64,000 nucleotides of DNA from Sporosarcina sp. FSL K6-3457 (GCF_038007285.1 NZ_JBBOWX010000001.1:3365501-3429500), one strand, 5' to 3'. Positions 1-11,016 are shown, counted from the first letter of the stretch. A program made the numbers and translations. Notes: generated by a model not told the origin, from the sequence alone.

Positions 1-513
1 TGCAGGGCGAACAATAACTGGATAGCCAATTCTTTCAACGAATGCATAGGCCTCTTCAAGGTTATGGATAATATCACTTTCTGGCACAGGCTCGCCCAGT
101 TCGTTCATCAGCGTTCGGAATAAATCACGGTCTTCCGCCTGATGAATGGCATTGAGCTTTGTCCCTAGAATTTCAATGTTCAGCTCATCTAAAATACCTG
201 ATTCATGCAATTCGATTGCCATGTTTAAGCCCGTTTGTCCACCGAGTGTCGGCAGTAATGCATCCGGGCGTTCTTTGCGTATGATACGGCTGACAAATTC
301 AAGTGTAATTGGTTCGATGTAAACTTTATCGGCTACTTCTGTATCTGTCATAATCGTCGCAGGGTTCGAGTTAATGAGAATAACGCGGTAGCCCTCTTCT
401 TTTAAGGATAGACAAGCTTGTGTTCCCGCATAGTCAAACTCAGCGGCCTGCCCAATAACAATTGGACCTGACCCGATTACTAGTATAGTTTCAATATCTT
501 GACGTTTAGGCAT
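1..513 (-). CDS. carB: Carbamoyl-phosphate synthase large subunit, N-terminal part
   Basis: Only the first ~171 codons lie in the window; the rest runs off the left edge. The protein starts M-P-K-R-Q-D-I and carries the N-terminal pre-ATP-grasp features of CarB: a G-S-G-P-I-V-I-G-Q loop, then [10 protein letters not shown] and [11 protein letters not shown]. The full enzyme uses two ATP and bicarbonate, with ammonia delivered by CarA, to make carbamoyl phosphate. The ATG at 513 overlaps the carA stop (506-508) by 8 bases, so the two subunits are probably translationally coupled. It is the last pyr gene visible here. A pyrimidine-specific rather than arginine-specific paralogue is inferred from the operon context. 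Confidence 0.95.
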   Translation of the reverse strand, partial: MPKRQDIETILVIGSGPIVIGQAAEFDYAGTQACLSLKEEGYRVILINSNPATIMTDTEVADKVYIEPITLEFVSRIIRKERPDALLPTLGGQTGLNMAIELHESGILDELNIEILGTKLNAIHQAEDRDLFRTLMNELGEPVPESDIIHNLEEAYAFVERIGYPVIVRPA

Positions 514-1609
514 TGAAATTCTCCTTTCGGCTGCTCGTTTTCATGCTATCTGTAAAGCGATCAAACAGGTGGTTCGAATCCTCCGGTCCAGGTGAAGCTT
601 CTGGATGGAATTGTACCGAAAATGCTTCGTACTCTGTGCTCTTGATCCCTTCAATTGAACTATCATTTAATGCTCTATGTGTAATTTCCAGATTCGTTCC
701 TTCAAGTGATGCTTCAACAACTGCGTAGCTATGCCCTTGAGAAGTCAATTCTGTACGGCCTGTCGCCAAATCTTTGACAGGGTGATTTCCACCATAGTGA
801 CCGTTTTTCAATTTAACTGTACGCGCACCACATGCTAGTGCTAGCAATTGATGACCAAGACCAATTCCGAAGATTGGTGCTTTGCCTAGTAATTCTTTGA
901 TTGTTACTACTGCACCTTCAACATCCTCAGGATTCCCCGGTCCGTTTGACAGGACAATGCCATCTGGGAATAAAGATAGAATGTCTTTTGTAGACGTATT
1001 ATATGGGACGACAATGACGTCGCAATCACGTTTATTTAATTCGCGTAAAATACCGTGCTTCATACCGTAATCGATGAGAACAACACGTTCTTCACTACCT
1101 GGACTTGCATACGATTTTTTCGTGGATACCCGTGCAACAAGATCAGTTGGTAACGTATAGTTAGCTGCCTCTGCAATCGTCTCTTCAACATTTACTTCTT
1201 CACCTGCTGCTGTCAAGATGCCTTTTAGCGGCCCTTTGTTACGTAATAGACGCGTCAGCTTTCTTGTGTCAATTTCTTGAATACCCGGAATTCCTTTTAA
1301 TGTCAACAATTCATGCAATGTCATACCGCTACGGAAGTTGGATGGCTCGTCTTCCAATTCACGAACAACAATGCCGCTTGCTACTGGCTCAATGGATTCA
1401 TAGTCATCTCGGTTAATGCCATAGTTCCCAATCAGCGGGTACGTCATAACGATAATCTGTCCACAGCCTGATGGATTTGAAATCGTCTCCTGATAGCCTG
1501 TCATGCCTGTTGTAAAGATTGTTTCTCCAATTGAAGCTGCGTCAGAACCAAATGCGATTCCTTCAAAAATCGTACCGTCTTCTAAAATGAGCATGCGTTT
1601 TTTCATCAT
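506..1609 (-). CDS. carA: Carbamoyl-phosphate synthase small (glutaminase) subunit
   Basis: The class I glutamine amidotransferase domain forms the C-terminal half and hydrolyses glutamine to feed ammonia to CarB. The G-x-G-x-G-H-Q motif reads G-I-G-L-G-H-Q, so the expected nucleophilic cysteine (usually G-I-C-L-G-H-Q) appears as glycine; the His/Glu pair is in [10 protein letters not shown]. The missing cysteine is notable and could be a real change or a sequence error. The start chosen is the ATG at 1609, part of an ATGA overlap with the pyrC stop and preceded by GGGAGG. A longer reading from upstream inside pyrC has no ribosome site. The protein is about 367 residues, normal for CarA. Confidence 0.93.
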   Translation of the reverse strand: MMKKRMLILEDGTIFEGIAFGSDAASIGETIFTTGMTGYQETISNPSGCGQIIVMTYPLIGNYGINRDDYESIEPVASGIVVRELEDEPSNFRSGMTLHELLTLKGIPGIQEIDTRKLTRLLRNKGPLKGILTAAGEEVNVEETIAEAANYTLPTDLVARVSTKKSYASPGSEERVVLIDYGMKHGILRELNKRDCDVIVVPYNTSTKDILSLFPDGIVLSNGPGNPEDVEGAVVTIKELLGKAPIFGIGLGHQLLALACGARTVKLKNGHYGGNHPVKDLATGRTELTSQGHSYAVVEASLEGTNLEITHRALNDSSIEGIKSTEYEAFSVQFHPEASPGPEDSNHLFDRFTDSMKTSSRKENFNA

Positions 1610-2883
1610 TGTCCATCCTCCCAAACGACTTGTCCGCCGAAAATTGTTGTTACTGGCCAGCCAGTACATGCCCAGCCGTCAAACGGTGTATTCTTCCCTT
1701 GTGATACGAATGTTGTACGGTCAATCTTTTGTTCTTTAGTTAAGTCGATTAATACTAGATCCGCTGTTGCGCCAACTTCAAGTTTGCCATATGGCAAGCC
1801 GAATACGTCCGCTGGTTTTTGCGTCATCCAATCGATCAGTTGCTTCAACGTCCATGTCCCTTTTTTCACAAAGTTTGTATAAAGCAATGGGAATGCCGTT
1901 TCAAATCCTGTAATGCCAAATGGTGCTGTTTTCATGCCATTCGCTTTTTCTTCTGCTGTATGTGGAGCGTGGTCTGTTGCGATGAAATCGAGTGTTCCAT
2001 CAAGCAAGCCTGCGCGTAGTGCCTCAAGGTCTTCCTGTCCACGAAGTGGCGGGTTCATTTTCCAATCTGCATCGTCACCTGGGATATCATTTTCACATAG
2101 TAGAAGATGATGCGGACTCACTTCTCCTGTTACATGGATACCCGCTCTTTTCGCATCGCGAATGACACGAACCGATTCTTTCGTACTAACGTGACACACA
2201 TGGTAATGCGCGCCTGCTGCTTCTGCTAATAAAATATCCCGTGCGATATGAACTGATTCTGCTATCGATGGAATTCCCGGTAAGCCAAGCTCTTTGTTTT
2301 TCTTACCTTCATGCATAGCACCGCCGTAAATCAGCGTATTATCTTCACAATGTGCTACAATCGGCATCCCAATTGCCGCTGCATCTTGCATCGCTTCGTA
2401 CATCATGCCTGCTGCCTGTACACCGACACCATCATCCGTAAAAGCAAATGCGCCATGTTCTTTTAATTCAGCAAGATTTGTACGTTCTTTACCCGCTTCT
2501 CGAATCGTAATGGCTGCGTAAGGAAGGACGCGGACGCGAGCATTTTTCTCTATCAATTCATTAACAAGTGTTAAATTTTCTTTTGTATCCGGTACAGGTC
2601 TTGTATTCGGCATTGCACAAATCGTTGTGTAGCCACCTTTTGCAGCTGCATGCGTACCACTTGCGATTGTTTCTTTATGCTCGCCACCCGGTTCGCGTAA
2701 ATGCACATGCACGTCGATGAAACCAGGTGCTAGAAATAACCCGTTACCTTCGATGATTTCTGCATTGCCCTTGTCCAGCCCGTTACCAATTGCTGAAATT
2801 TTGTCACCGGTGATTTTAACATCCCCCGTGATCAATTCGCCTGCTTCGTTTAACATTTGTACACCTTGAATCAATTTCTCCAT
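1606..2883 (-). CDS. pyrC: Dihydroorotase
   Basis: This amidohydrolase cyclises carbamoyl aspartate to dihydroorotate, step three of pyrimidine synthesis. The metal-binding motif [10 protein letters not shown] lies near residue 60, with further ligands in A-H-C-E-D and the late D-H-A-P-H motif (A-T-D-H-A-P-H). Its 425 residues match the class I (Bacillus-type) enzyme. It begins one base after the pyrB stop and ends in an ATGA overlap with carA, so it sits tightly inside the operon. Confidence 0.96.
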   Translation of the reverse strand: MEKLIQGVQMLNEAGELITGDVKITGDKISAIGNGLDKGNAEIIEGNGLFLAPGFIDVHVHLREPGGEHKETIASGTHAAAKGGYTTICAMPNTRPVPDTKENLTLVNELIEKNARVRVLPYAAITIREAGKERTNLAELKEHGAFAFTDDGVGVQAAGMMYEAMQDAAAIGMPIVAHCEDNTLIYGGAMHEGKKNKELGLPGIPSIAESVHIARDILLAEAAGAHYHVCHVSTKESVRVIRDAKRAGIHVTGEVSPHHLLLCENDIPGDDADWKMNPPLRGQEDLEALRAGLLDGTLDFIATDHAPHTAEEKANGMKTAPFGITGFETAFPLLYTNFVKKGTWTLKQLIDWMTQKPADVFGLPYGKLEVGATADLVLIDLTKEQKIDRTTFVSQGKNTPFDGWACTGWPVTTIFGGQVVWEDGQ

Positions 2884-2884
2884 G

Positions 2885-3763
2885 TTAATTCCTCCCTTTC
2901 AAAATTGCTTCCAATACGGCTGCCCGTATGAACACACCATTTTCCATCTGTTTAAAAATTCGCGATTGCTTACATTCTATTAGACTGTCTGCTATTTCAA
3001 CACCCCGATTAAAAGGACCTGGATGCATAATGATTGCACGTTCTTTCATCTGTTCAGCTCGCCGCTCGGTCAATCCATACTGTTCATGGTAGCTTTCTTT
3101 TGTAAAGAGCGCTTCTCCCTCATGCCTTTCATGTTGGACGCGTAGAAGCATCACAACATCACTTGTTTCAATCACTTCATCCCATGAATCAACGCTGCGG
3201 AATTCGCCTGCCCACTCAGTCGGACAGAGGAATGTCACATTGGCGCCTAATTTCTCTAGAGCATCTGCATTTGAGCGCGCCACACGACTATGTACAATGT
3301 CTCCTGCGATTAACACATTCAATCCTTTGAATGAACCAAACTCTTCTTTTATCGTAAATAAATCTAATAGTGACTGTGTCGGATGCTGACCTGAACCATC
3401 TCCGCCATTAATGAGAGAGATGCTTGTCCGACCGACGAGTTCCTCGTAGTAACCATCCTCAGGATGCCGGATAACAAGTGCATCTACACCGATTGCCTCT
3501 AGTGTTTTCACCGTGTCATATAATGTTTCCCCTTTTAGCGTACTAGAGAAACTAGATTCAAATGGTAATACGTCGAGACCAATTTGCCGTTCTGCCATTT
3601 CAAAACTCATTTTCGTTCGAGTACTCGGTTCGAAAAATAAATTACTAACCGTATATTTCCCGGGAAATTCCCGCACACCAAATTTTTTAAACGTTTCTGC
3701 TCGCTCAAGAAGTGCCATAATTTCTTCTTCTGATAGTTGCTTCATTGATACTAAGTGATCCAT
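2885..3763 (-). CDS. pyrB: Aspartate carbamoyltransferase catalytic chain
   Basis: The enzyme joins carbamoyl phosphate and aspartate to give carbamoyl aspartate. The carbamoyl-phosphate motif F-E-P-S-T-R-T-K near residue 45 and the aspartate-side [10 protein letters not shown] are intact. I place the start at the ATG at 3763 (M-D-H-L-V-S-M-K), behind GGAGG. Upstream codons belong to the attenuator leader. About 292 residues is normal for the Bacillus type, and no regulatory pyrI is visible. A PyrR attenuator lies directly upstream. Confidence 0.96.
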   Translation of the reverse strand: MDHLVSMKQLSEEEIMALLERAETFKKFGVREFPGKYTVSNLFFEPSTRTKMSFEMAERQIGLDVLPFESSFSSTLKGETLYDTVKTLEAIGVDALVIRHPEDGYYEELVGRTSISLINGGDGSGQHPTQSLLDLFTIKEEFGSFKGLNVLIAGDIVHSRVARSNADALEKLGANVTFLCPTEWAGEFRSVDSWDEVIETSDVVMLLRVQHERHEGEALFTKESYHEQYGLTERRAEQMKERAIIMHPGPFNRGVEIADSLIECKQSRIFKQMENGVFIRAAVLEAILKGRN

Positions 3764-3802
3764 TATGCGTCCTCCTCTAATGTGCGTAACGCTATATAAA
3801 TA

Positions 3803-3912
3803 GAGCCTTCCCGACAGGCGGAAAGGCTCGTTATATATGACAATCCGCATTCTTTACTTGGTGTAAAGAACGGGCGTCAAACGAACCTTTCCTTGCCTCT
3901 CTGGACAATTTT
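3803..3912 (-). promoter_or_regulatory. PyrR-dependent attenuator upstream of pyrB
   Basis: Read on the minus strand, the leader holds the PyrR-binding hexamer context UCCAGAGAGGC (3890-3906). It is followed by a GC-rich terminator with arms GAGCCTTTCC and GGGAAGGCTC (3803-3829) and a U-containing tail. This matches the known PyrR system: UMP-bound PyrR holds the anti-antiterminator and lets the terminator form. It lies between pyrP and pyrB, one of the positions known from Bacillus subtilis. Confidence 0.85.
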
Positions 3913-3944
3913 AAAAGGTACTTATTTTGTTTCTGTTTCATTTA

Positions 3945-4083
3945 ATCAATTACGCCTTGGCGTAATTGCGTCCAAATTTTGAATTGTGCCCGCACAATTA
4001 ACTCCCCTCAAAATTTGTGACATCCGCCGGAGGCTTGCCTTGACTTGAATCAGCTGTGAACTTCTGCTGGTTCAAGTCAAGGC
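3945..4083 (+). repeat. Dispersed triple-hairpin repeat, copy 1 (overlaps pyrP 3' end)
   Basis: Three inverted repeats follow one another: box A, AATTACGCCTTGGCGTAATT (3947-3966); box B, pairing CAAATTTTGA with TCAAAATTTG around 3973-4018, then GTGACATCCGCCGGAGGC; and box C, 18-base arms at 4037-4054 and 4066-4083 with one mismatch. The element covers the last ~27 codons and stop of pyrP. Other copies occur at 10896, 12408, 12931 (reversed), 16853, 54589, 59564 and 63837. Confidence 0.85.
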
Positions 4084-5347
4084 TGTCCTTAGTTCTCCCT
4101 GGCAATACGAGATTGAGCAGTACTCCAACGATCGCTGCCAATGCCATTCCTTCAATTTGGAAGGTCTCGCTTATCTCGATGGATGCGCCACCGATACCAA
4201 TAACCAAGATGACGGATGCAATGACCAGGTTGCGCTGATGACCAAAATCAACTTTATGATCCACCAGCATGCGTAATCCAGATGATGCGATAATTCCGAA
4301 GAGGAGGATTGACACACCTCCGAGGACCGCTGTCGGAATCGTTGCGATCAAGGCCATTGCTTTTCCTAAGAATGAGAAGGCGATGGCGAATACTGCTGCG
4401 CCTAGAATAACGTAAACGCTGTAAACACGTGTCAGTGCTAGGACACCAATATTTTCACCGTAGGTTGTTTTCGGCGGACCACCAACAAGTCCACTAATGA
4501 GTGTACCGAGTCCATCACCAAGAAGGGAGCGGTGTAACCCAGGACTTTCTATGTAATCCCTTTCCACAATTCGTCCTAAGACGAGCTGATGTCCGATATG
4601 TTCTGAAATCGTGACAATCGCGATGGGCACCATAACCACAAGGAGTGTAGGTGTTATCACAAAGTCATAATCAATGCCTGGAATCAGCATTTTCGGAAAC
4701 TCGAACGTCTTTGCTTCTAGTACTTGTGTAAAATCAAGAATGCCGATTGCTGCTGAGTAAATATAGCCGACGATAATACCGATCAGGATTGGCATTAAGC
4801 TAATCATACCTTTGAAAAACATCAGACAGATGATGGCAGTTGCTAAAGTTACTAGTGCTGCTGAGAAATGTAGCATACTGTAGACTGATTCGCCGTCAAC
4901 CGTGATTGTACTCGCCATGCTAATCGCTGTCGGTGATAAAGCTAAGCCAATGACGATAATAACAGGTGCTACAACAATCGGCGGCAATATTTTCATAATC
5001 CAATTATGGCCTGTTTTCCATATCACCAAGGAGACGTTTCCGTAAACCAATGCGACGAACATACTACCAATCATCGCACTGCCGATACCACCTGTTTCAG
5101 TTGCCACCTGAATCGGAATGATAAAGGCGAAAGAGGAGCCTAAGTACGCCGGAACCTGAAAGCGTGTCACGAGTACAAATACGATGGTTGCAATTCCACT
5201 TGTAAGTAGCGCAATTGCTGGGCTTAATCCGACGAGTTGTGGAACTAAAATCGTGGCGCCAAACATGGCAAACATATGTTGCAAACTCAGGATAAGCCAT
5301 CTTCCTGCTTTAGGCTTTTCATGTACATCCAATACTTTTTCAGTCAT
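3998..5347 (-). CDS. pyrP: Uracil permease (NCS2 / uracil:H+ symporter)
   Basis: A 449-residue polytopic membrane protein of the NCS2 family that imports uracil. It has roughly 12-14 hydrophobic segments and the family motif G-G-P-P-K-T-T-Y-G-E-N (near residue 285), part of substrate binding. It lies 26 bases downstream of pyrR. The tail after about residue 420 (L-D-L-N-Q-Q-K-F-T...) is encoded by a dispersed hairpin repeat and is probably an acquired extension rather than a functional domain. Start ATG 5347 (M-T-E-K-V-L-D-V). Confidence 0.94.
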   Translation of the reverse strand: MTEKVLDVHEKPKAGRWLILSLQHMFAMFGATILVPQLVGLSPAIALLTSGIATIVFVLVTRFQVPAYLGSSFAFIIPIQVATETGGIGSAMIGSMFVALVYGNVSLVIWKTGHNWIMKILPPIVVAPVIIVIGLALSPTAISMASTITVDGESVYSMLHFSAALVTLATAIICLMFFKGMISLMPILIGIIVGYIYSAAIGILDFTQVLEAKTFEFPKMLIPGIDYDFVITPTLLVVMVPIAIVTISEHIGHQLVLGRIVERDYIESPGLHRSLLGDGLGTLISGLVGGPPKTTYGENIGVLALTRVYSVYVILGAAVFAIAFSFLGKAMALIATIPTAVLGGVSILLFGIIASSGLRMLVDHKVDFGHQRNLVIASVILVIGIGGASIEISETFQIEGMALAAIVGVLLNLVLPGRTKDSLDLNQQKFTADSSQGKPPADVTNFEGS

Positions 5348-5373
5348 TATTAATTTCCCCCGTGCTGCTCTTT

Positions 5374-5937
<564 letters not shown>

Positions 5938-5968
5938 TCATTCAGTCTAAGGAGGTAGGGATGGACAT

Positions 5969-6090
5969 AAAAAACCCTCCTGCCTTAGACGGCGGGAGGG
6001 TATATGTGCAGAAAAAACTGTACAAAGAAACTGCGCGCAGCAGTCCTACTGTACTTCCGTGCAACCTTCCCAGCCTCTCTGGACTGATGT
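5969..6090 (-). promoter_or_regulatory. PyrR attenuator in the pyr leader upstream of pyrR
   Basis: The minus-strand leader carries AGUCCAGAGAGGCUGGGAAGG (PyrR-binding loop, about 6067-6087). It is followed by a terminator with arms CCCTCC and GGAGGG (5976-6000, loop region CCGCCGTCTAAGGC) and a T6 tail. It shares the binding-loop sequence with the pyrB attenuator but has a different terminator stem. Confidence 0.85.
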
Positions 6091-6120
6091 TAAAGGTATC
6101 GCTATTCAATTTCTTTGTTC

Positions 6121-6150
6121 AGTATAGCCTTTACTCTTCTATTCTGTCAA
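6121..6150 (-). promoter_or_regulatory. SigA-type promoter of the pyr operon
   Basis: Minus strand TTGACA (6145-6150), 18-base spacer, TATACT (6121-6126). It overlaps the end of rluD and precedes the first PyrR attenuator, so pyr transcription can start independently of lspA-rluD. Confidence 0.75.
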
Positions 6151-7060
6151 CGCTTTTTCGAACTTTGTCAATCAATGCTTGGAAATCTTCAGGCACAGGA
6201 CTTGTAAACTCCATATACTCTCCAGTTGAAGGATGATTGAAGCCGAGCGTTCCCGCGTGCAGTACTTGTCCACCGAATTCAAGCGTTTTTTTCGGACCGT
6301 ATTTCGGATCGCCTACAAGTGGATAACCAATATACTTCATATGGACACGGATTTGGTGTGTTCTCCCCGTCTCCAGTCGACATTCAACAAGCGTATAATT
6401 GCCGCCAAAACGTTCAAGCACTTTAAAATGGGTCACCGCATGTTTGCCTTTATCGACAATGGCCATGCTTTGGCGATCGCGTTGATCACGACCAATTGGT
6501 GCGTCAATTGTTCCATTATCATGTGGAATATGCCCATGAACAAGCGCCTTGTAAACACGTGTCACTGATTTGGCAACGAGCTGGTCTACCAATGATACGT
6601 GAGCCTGATCATTTTTTGCTACCATTAACAAGCCCGATGTGTCTTTGTCAGTACGGTGGACAATACCCGGGCGCAGTACTCCGTTAATGCCCGATAAGTC
6701 CTTACAATGATGCATCAGACCATTAACGACTGTTCCTGTTGCATGCCCGGGTGCTGGATGCACGACCATACCGCGCGGCTTGTTGACGACGAGGACGTCT
6801 TTATCTTCATAGATAATATCGAGATTCAGATCCTCCGCAACGACATCGAGTTCTTCTGGTTCTGGTTCATCGACTGTGATTGTATCGCCTTGCTTTACTT
6901 TATAATTAGGTTTGACTTGGATGCCACCTACTAGGACTAAGCCATCCTTCAACCACTGCTGAACCTGCGTTCGTGACCAATCAGAGTTGACTGTTGTCAA
7001 TACTTTGTCAATACGGCTATTTGCATGTTCTTCTGTTATATCAATTTCAAACTGATCCAT
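6131..7060 (-). CDS. ylyB: 23S rRNA pseudouridine synthase, RluD/RluA family
   Basis: An N-terminal S4 RNA-binding domain (residues ~13-75) precedes the pseudouridine synthase domain. The catalytic aspartate is in H-R-T-D-K-D-T-S-G-L (the family's HRLD motif, Leu replaced by Thr). At 309 residues it corresponds to B. subtilis YlyB, next to lspA. It should isomerise uridines in large-subunit rRNA; the exact sites cannot be told from sequence. Its ATG overlaps the lspA stop by one base (TAATG). Confidence 0.92.
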   Translation of the reverse strand: MDQFEIDITEEHANSRIDKVLTTVNSDWSRTQVQQWLKDGLVLVGGIQVKPNYKVKQGDTITVDEPEPEELDVVAEDLNLDIIYEDKDVLVVNKPRGMVVHPAPGHATGTVVNGLMHHCKDLSGINGVLRPGIVHRTDKDTSGLLMVAKNDQAHVSLVDQLVAKSVTRVYKALVHGHIPHDNGTIDAPIGRDQRDRQSMAIVDKGKHAVTHFKVLERFGGNYTLVECRLETGRTHQIRVHMKYIGYPLVGDPKYGPKKTLEFGGQVLHAGTLGFNHPSTGEYMEFTSPVPEDFQALIDKVRKSVDRIEE

Positions 7061-7536
7061 TAGGACACCTTTTTCTTATTCTTTTTTTCATCCAGAATGA
7101 CATGGATGATGATGAGGACTACACCGACGGTCAATGCGGCATCTGCTACATTAAATATCGGGAAATCATAGTTGATAACCGGGATGATAACGTCAACAAA
7201 ATCGACGACCTCTTTGCGCAACAGACGATCGATAAAGTTACCAATCGCACCGCCAAGTAGGAACATTAAACTCAAGCCGAAAAGGACAGATCCTTTCGCT
7301 TCTTTATGAAAAAAGTAGATAATGCCTGCCACGACGACAACTGTGACGATATAAAACAACCACATCTGTCCTTCAAGCATTCCCCACGCCGCTCCTCTGT
7401 TTCGATGAGAAAGCAAGCCCAAATAGGGATCTGCGATACTAATTCTTTCGCCAAGCTCCATGTTTTTAACGACAAGCCATTTCGTCCATTGATCTAAAAG
7501 GATCAGAAATGCTGCCAATCCATAATAAATAAACAA
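7060..7536 (-). CDS. lspA: Lipoprotein signal peptidase (signal peptidase II)
   Basis: A four-helix membrane aspartyl protease that removes signal peptides from prolipoproteins. The two catalytic-aspartate motifs are visible as N-F-I-D-R-L and F-N-V-A-D-A, plus the conserved D-Q-W-T-K near residue 15 and N-R-G-A-A-W-G. It is 158 residues. The start is a TTG at 7536 with GGAGG 8 bases upstream; a nearby ATG is out of frame. The ylyA (DksA-like) gene that usually separates it from ileS is not seen. Confidence 0.94.
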   Translation of the reverse strand: MFIYYGLAAFLILLDQWTKWLVVKNMELGERISIADPYLGLLSHRNRGAAWGMLEGQMWLFYIVTVVVVAGIIYFFHKEAKGSVLFGLSLMFLLGGAIGNFIDRLLRKEVVDFVDVIIPVINYDFPIFNVADAALTVGVVLIIIHVILDEKKNKKKVS

Positions 7537-7715
7537 TCATACTACCTCCGTCCAACAGGTTACGTATTATTTTACCACATTAGGGGGCGAGGGTGTCAGT
7601 AACTAGTAAGCTGACGTTGTGATTCTTTTCAAAACCGCTCTACGCTTAAGGAAGGATTGAACTACCCCCTTACCCGATGCCTCCCGCAATAAGCCTTCGC
7701 TGGAGAGTAGATAGA

Positions 7716-7763
7716 AAAAATGGCTGTGACAAGTCTTTTATTAGACTGTCACAGCCATTTCTA
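7716..7763 (-). terminator. Rho-independent terminator downstream of ileS
   Basis: Minus-strand stem AATGGCTGTGACAGTCTAAT / complementary arm ending in TGTCACAGCCATT, then TTTTTTC. It lies 12 bases after the ileS stop. The remainder of 7537-7715 holds no convincing gene; it has a GC-rich stretch at 7630-7710 that looks like a worn intergenic repeat. Confidence 0.8.
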
Positions 7764-7774
7764 AGTTGAATTAC

Positions 7775-10537
7775 TTAAGCGTAGTGCTTTTTCACAACGT
7801 CTGCACAACGTACACATAGTGTTGCATGCGTGTCGTCTTGACCAACCGTTTCGGAAATTGTCCAGCAACGCTCACATTTTTCACCGTCTGCTGGTTCAAC
7901 AAGGACGCTGACTGTATCTAGCTTCAATGTTCCTTCAGGCATGTTGGCAACATCGCCTTCCGCAAATTGCGATACGATGAAGAATTGAGCAAAGTCAATA
8001 TCCTCTGCCGCAAAGATACCTTGTAGGCTCTCAGGAACTGCAACTGTCACTTTTGCTTCCAGTGATTTACCGATGACCTTGCTATTACGTGCCTCCTCAA
8101 GTGCTTTCAACACATCATCGCGGACAAGCATTAGTGTTGCAAAACGTTCACGCAGTGCTTGCGCTTGCTCCCCAAGATCCAGCGCTTCCGGCATATCAGT
8201 CAGCTGAATACTCACTTCATCCTTATGCTCAATATAGCCCCACATCTCATCTGTTGTATGCGGCACAATTGGTGTCAACAATTTTAACAATGCCATCAAT
8301 GTATCATACATAACCGTTTGCATCGCACGACGATGTGGATGGTCAACACCCTCGATATAGACAACATCCTTCGCAATATCCAAGTAGAACGAGCTCAATT
8401 CACCTGTACAGAAGTTGTTCACTGCATGGTAAACCGTTGCGAATTCATAATTGTCATATGCCACGCGTACTTCTTTGATCAAATCCTGTAATTTCACATA
8501 AACAAATTGATCTACCGGACGCATATCTGCGAATGCGACTGCATCTGTCGCAGGATTGAAGTCTGATGTATTCCCGTGCAAGAAGCGCAGTGTGTTACGG
8601 ATTTTACGGTACACTTCAGATACTTGCTTGAAGTTTGAATCCGAAACCCGCACATCCGCTGTGTAATCAACAGAAGAAACCCAGAGACGAAGAATGTCTG
8701 CGCCAAGCTGGTTCATCACTTTTGCCGGAATGATTACGTTCCCGATTGATTTACTCATTTTACGTCCATCTTTATCGAGCGTGAACCCATGGCTTAGCAA
8801 ACCTTTGTAAGGTGCGTGACCATTAATTGCAACACTTGTCGTTAAAGATGAGTTGAACCAGCCGCGATATTGGTCAGATCCTTCTAAATACAAATCAGCT
8901 GGGTACACAAGGTCATCTCTTTCGACGAGTACACCTTGATGCGTTGTACCTGAGTCAAACCAAACGTCCATAATATCCGTTTCTTTTGTAAATTCCCCAT
9001 TCGGACTTCCTTCATGCGTAAAGCCTGCTGGCAGAAGATCCTTCGCTTCACGTTCAAACCAAACATTTGAACCGTGCTCGCGGAATAATTGTGCAACATT
9101 ATCAATCGTTTCATCTGTAATGATTGGCTCGCCATTTTCTGCGTAGAACACAGGAATTGGAACACCCCAGACGCGTTGACGTGAAATACACCAGTCGCCA
9201 CGGTCACGAACCATATTATACAGACGCGTTTCACCCCATGATGGCGTGAATTTTGTATTGTTGATGGCATCTAGCAACTCTGTACGGAATGATTCGATAG
9301 AAGCAAACCATTGTGCAGTTGCACGATAAATCACTGGTTTTTTCGTACGCCAATCATGTGGATACGAGTGTGTGATGAATGATAATTTCTTCAGTGCGCC
9401 TACTTTTTCAAGCGCTTCTGTCACGGCTTTATTGGCATCTTCATAAAACAGTCCTGCAAAGCCAGGTGCCTCGTCAGTCATGACACCACGATCATCGATT
9501 GGCGATAATGCATCAATGCCGTAAGCTTTCGATACATAAAAGTCATCTTCCCCGTGACCAGGTGCCGTATGGACACATCCAGTACCCGCCTCAGCTGTAA
9601 CGTGTTCGCCTAGCATGACAAGTGAATCGCGGTCATACAATGGATGCTTTGCAACAACGCGATCTAGCTCAGAACCTTGCAATTCACGTTCAACAACGTA
9701 ATCTTCCCAGCCGATTTCTGTTGCTACAAATGTAAGCAAATCTTTAGCAATTAAGAACTTTTCTTCTCCTACTTTAACAATAACGTATGTGAATTCCGGG
9801 TGAACTGAAATCCCAAGGTTGGCAGGAATTGTCCATGGAGTCGTTGTCCAGATTAGGAATTGAACATCTGCATCAATAACGCCTAACCCGTCTTTGACAG
9901 GGAAACCAACATAAATAGATGCTGATTTTTTATCTTGGTACTCAATTTCTGCTTCTGCAAGCGCTGATTCACTTGATGGTGACCAGTAAACAGGCTTCAA
10001 GCCTTTATAGATGTAGCCTTTTTTCGCCATATCACCAAATACTTTAATTTGACGCGCTTCAAAAGCAGGTTTTAACGTAATATAAGGATTATCCCAATCA
10101 CCACGTACACCAATGCGTTTAAATTGTGAACGCTGGCTGTCGATTTGACTATACGCATAGTCCTCACACATTTTACGGAACTCAGCCAATGAGTGTTCTT
10201 TACGTTTGACACCTTTGTTGACAAGCGCCTGCTCAATTGGCAATCCGTGTGTATCCCAACCTGGAACGTATGGTGCATGGAAACCTGTCATTGATTTATG
10301 GCGGATAATCATATCTTTTAGCACTTTGTTAAGAGCGTGACCCATATGAAGATCACCATTCGCATACGGAGGTCCATCATGTAGGATGAAGAACGGGCGA
10401 CCCGCTGTCCGTTCTTGCACTAATTTATAAATGTCCATCTGTTCCCATTTTTCTTGCATTTTCGGCTCGTTCGTTGGTAAACCTCCGCGCATTGGGAAAT
10501 CTGTTTTCGGCATTAGTAATGTATCTTTGTATTCCAT
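7775..10537 (-). CDS. ileS: Isoleucyl-tRNA synthetase
   Basis: Class I synthetase charging tRNA-Ile. The HIGH motif appears as H-M-G-H (D-L-H-M-G-H-A-L-N, near residue 67) and K-M-S-K-S is present near residue 595. The CP1 editing domain lies between them. The C-terminus has a zinc site, C-x-x-C (K-C-E-R-C-W) and C-x-x-C (C-V-R-C). At 920 residues it is the usual bacterial form with a C-terminal zinc finger. It is controlled by an upstream T-box. Confidence 0.97.
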   Translation of the reverse strand: MEYKDTLLMPKTDFPMRGGLPTNEPKMQEKWEQMDIYKLVQERTAGRPFFILHDGPPYANGDLHMGHALNKVLKDMIIRHKSMTGFHAPYVPGWDTHGLPIEQALVNKGVKRKEHSLAEFRKMCEDYAYSQIDSQRSQFKRIGVRGDWDNPYITLKPAFEARQIKVFGDMAKKGYIYKGLKPVYWSPSSESALAEAEIEYQDKKSASIYVGFPVKDGLGVIDADVQFLIWTTTPWTIPANLGISVHPEFTYVIVKVGEEKFLIAKDLLTFVATEIGWEDYVVERELQGSELDRVVAKHPLYDRDSLVMLGEHVTAEAGTGCVHTAPGHGEDDFYVSKAYGIDALSPIDDRGVMTDEAPGFAGLFYEDANKAVTEALEKVGALKKLSFITHSYPHDWRTKKPVIYRATAQWFASIESFRTELLDAINNTKFTPSWGETRLYNMVRDRGDWCISRQRVWGVPIPVFYAENGEPIITDETIDNVAQLFREHGSNVWFEREAKDLLPAGFTHEGSPNGEFTKETDIMDVWFDSGTTHQGVLVERDDLVYPADLYLEGSDQYRGWFNSSLTTSVAINGHAPYKGLLSHGFTLDKDGRKMSKSIGNVIIPAKVMNQLGADILRLWVSSVDYTADVRVSDSNFKQVSEVYRKIRNTLRFLHGNTSDFNPATDAVAFADMRPVDQFVYVKLQDLIKEVRVAYDNYEFATVYHAVNNFCTGELSSFYLDIAKDVVYIEGVDHPHRRAMQTVMYDTLMALLKLLTPIVPHTTDEMWGYIEHKDEVSIQLTDMPEALDLGEQAQALRERFATLMLVRDDVLKALEEARNSKVIGKSLEAKVTVAVPESLQGIFAAEDIDFAQFFIVSQFAEGDVANMPEGTLKLDTVSVLVEPADGEKCERCWTISETVGQDDTHATLCVRCADVVKKHYA

Positions 10538-10649
10538 CTGTAATTCCTCCTTTAAATTTTGAGCACATTGATATAAAAAAGTCCATTGAAGCCGCTACTG
10601 CGCTGGGGGCTGTCTCCCGTTAAGGCGCCTTCGCTATGTTCATTCATAA

Positions 10650-10870
10650 AAACAAAAAAATCCCCGCCCCCAAAAAGGGACGAAGAATTATTCTCGCGTT
10701 ACCACCCTACTTGCAGCAAACGTATTTGCTACCACTCAGACACCATAACGGGGTGTTTCCGGGATTACGGATAATTTCTGCAATCCAGCTCAAGAGTGAT
10801 CTTCGTTTCCAATTTGTTGACCGGGCTCTCACCATCCCCGACTCGCTAAACATAATTTTGGAAAGTACTC
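10650..10870 (-). promoter_or_regulatory. T-box leader (isoleucine) of ileS
   Basis: The minus-strand leader carries the conserved T-box AGGGTGGTAACGCGAG (10693-10708), an AG-bulge/stem I arrangement and a terminator (CGTCCCTTTTTGGGGGCGGG then T7, about 10652-10685). The specifier region reads GAAGATCACTCTTGAGC, placing an AUC isoleucine codon (10798-10800) where the specifier is expected. Uncharged tRNA-Ile would stabilise the antiterminator. Between this and ileS, 10586-10640 contains a GC-rich inverted-repeat-like stretch of unknown meaning. Confidence 0.9.
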
Positions 10871-10895
10871 TCTCTTTCAACGCTTTATAACTTAT

Positions 10896-10970
10896 ATCAA
10901 TTATACCTCAGTGTAATCGTGTCCAAATTTTGAATCAACAGGGATTTTGAACTTCTGCTGATTCAAGTTA
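10896..10970 (+). repeat. Dispersed hairpin repeat, copy 2 (short form)
   Basis: A degenerate box A (ATCAATTATACCTCAGTGTAAT) is followed by GTGTCCAAATTTTGAATCA and a small box C (TGAATCAACAG ... CTGCTGATTCA). The right half of box B, with the GACATCCGCCGGAGG motif, is missing. It lies between the ileS T-box and divIVA. Confidence 0.6.
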
Positions 10971-11016
10971 AATATATGCACACTATTATAGGTGTGAGTT
11001 CAGAAAAAAGTCAAGT

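Noticed and set aside
6131..6150. Terminator at the end of rluD
   Set aside because: The only structure there is the pyr promoter and leader; the nearest terminator is the PyrR attenuator.
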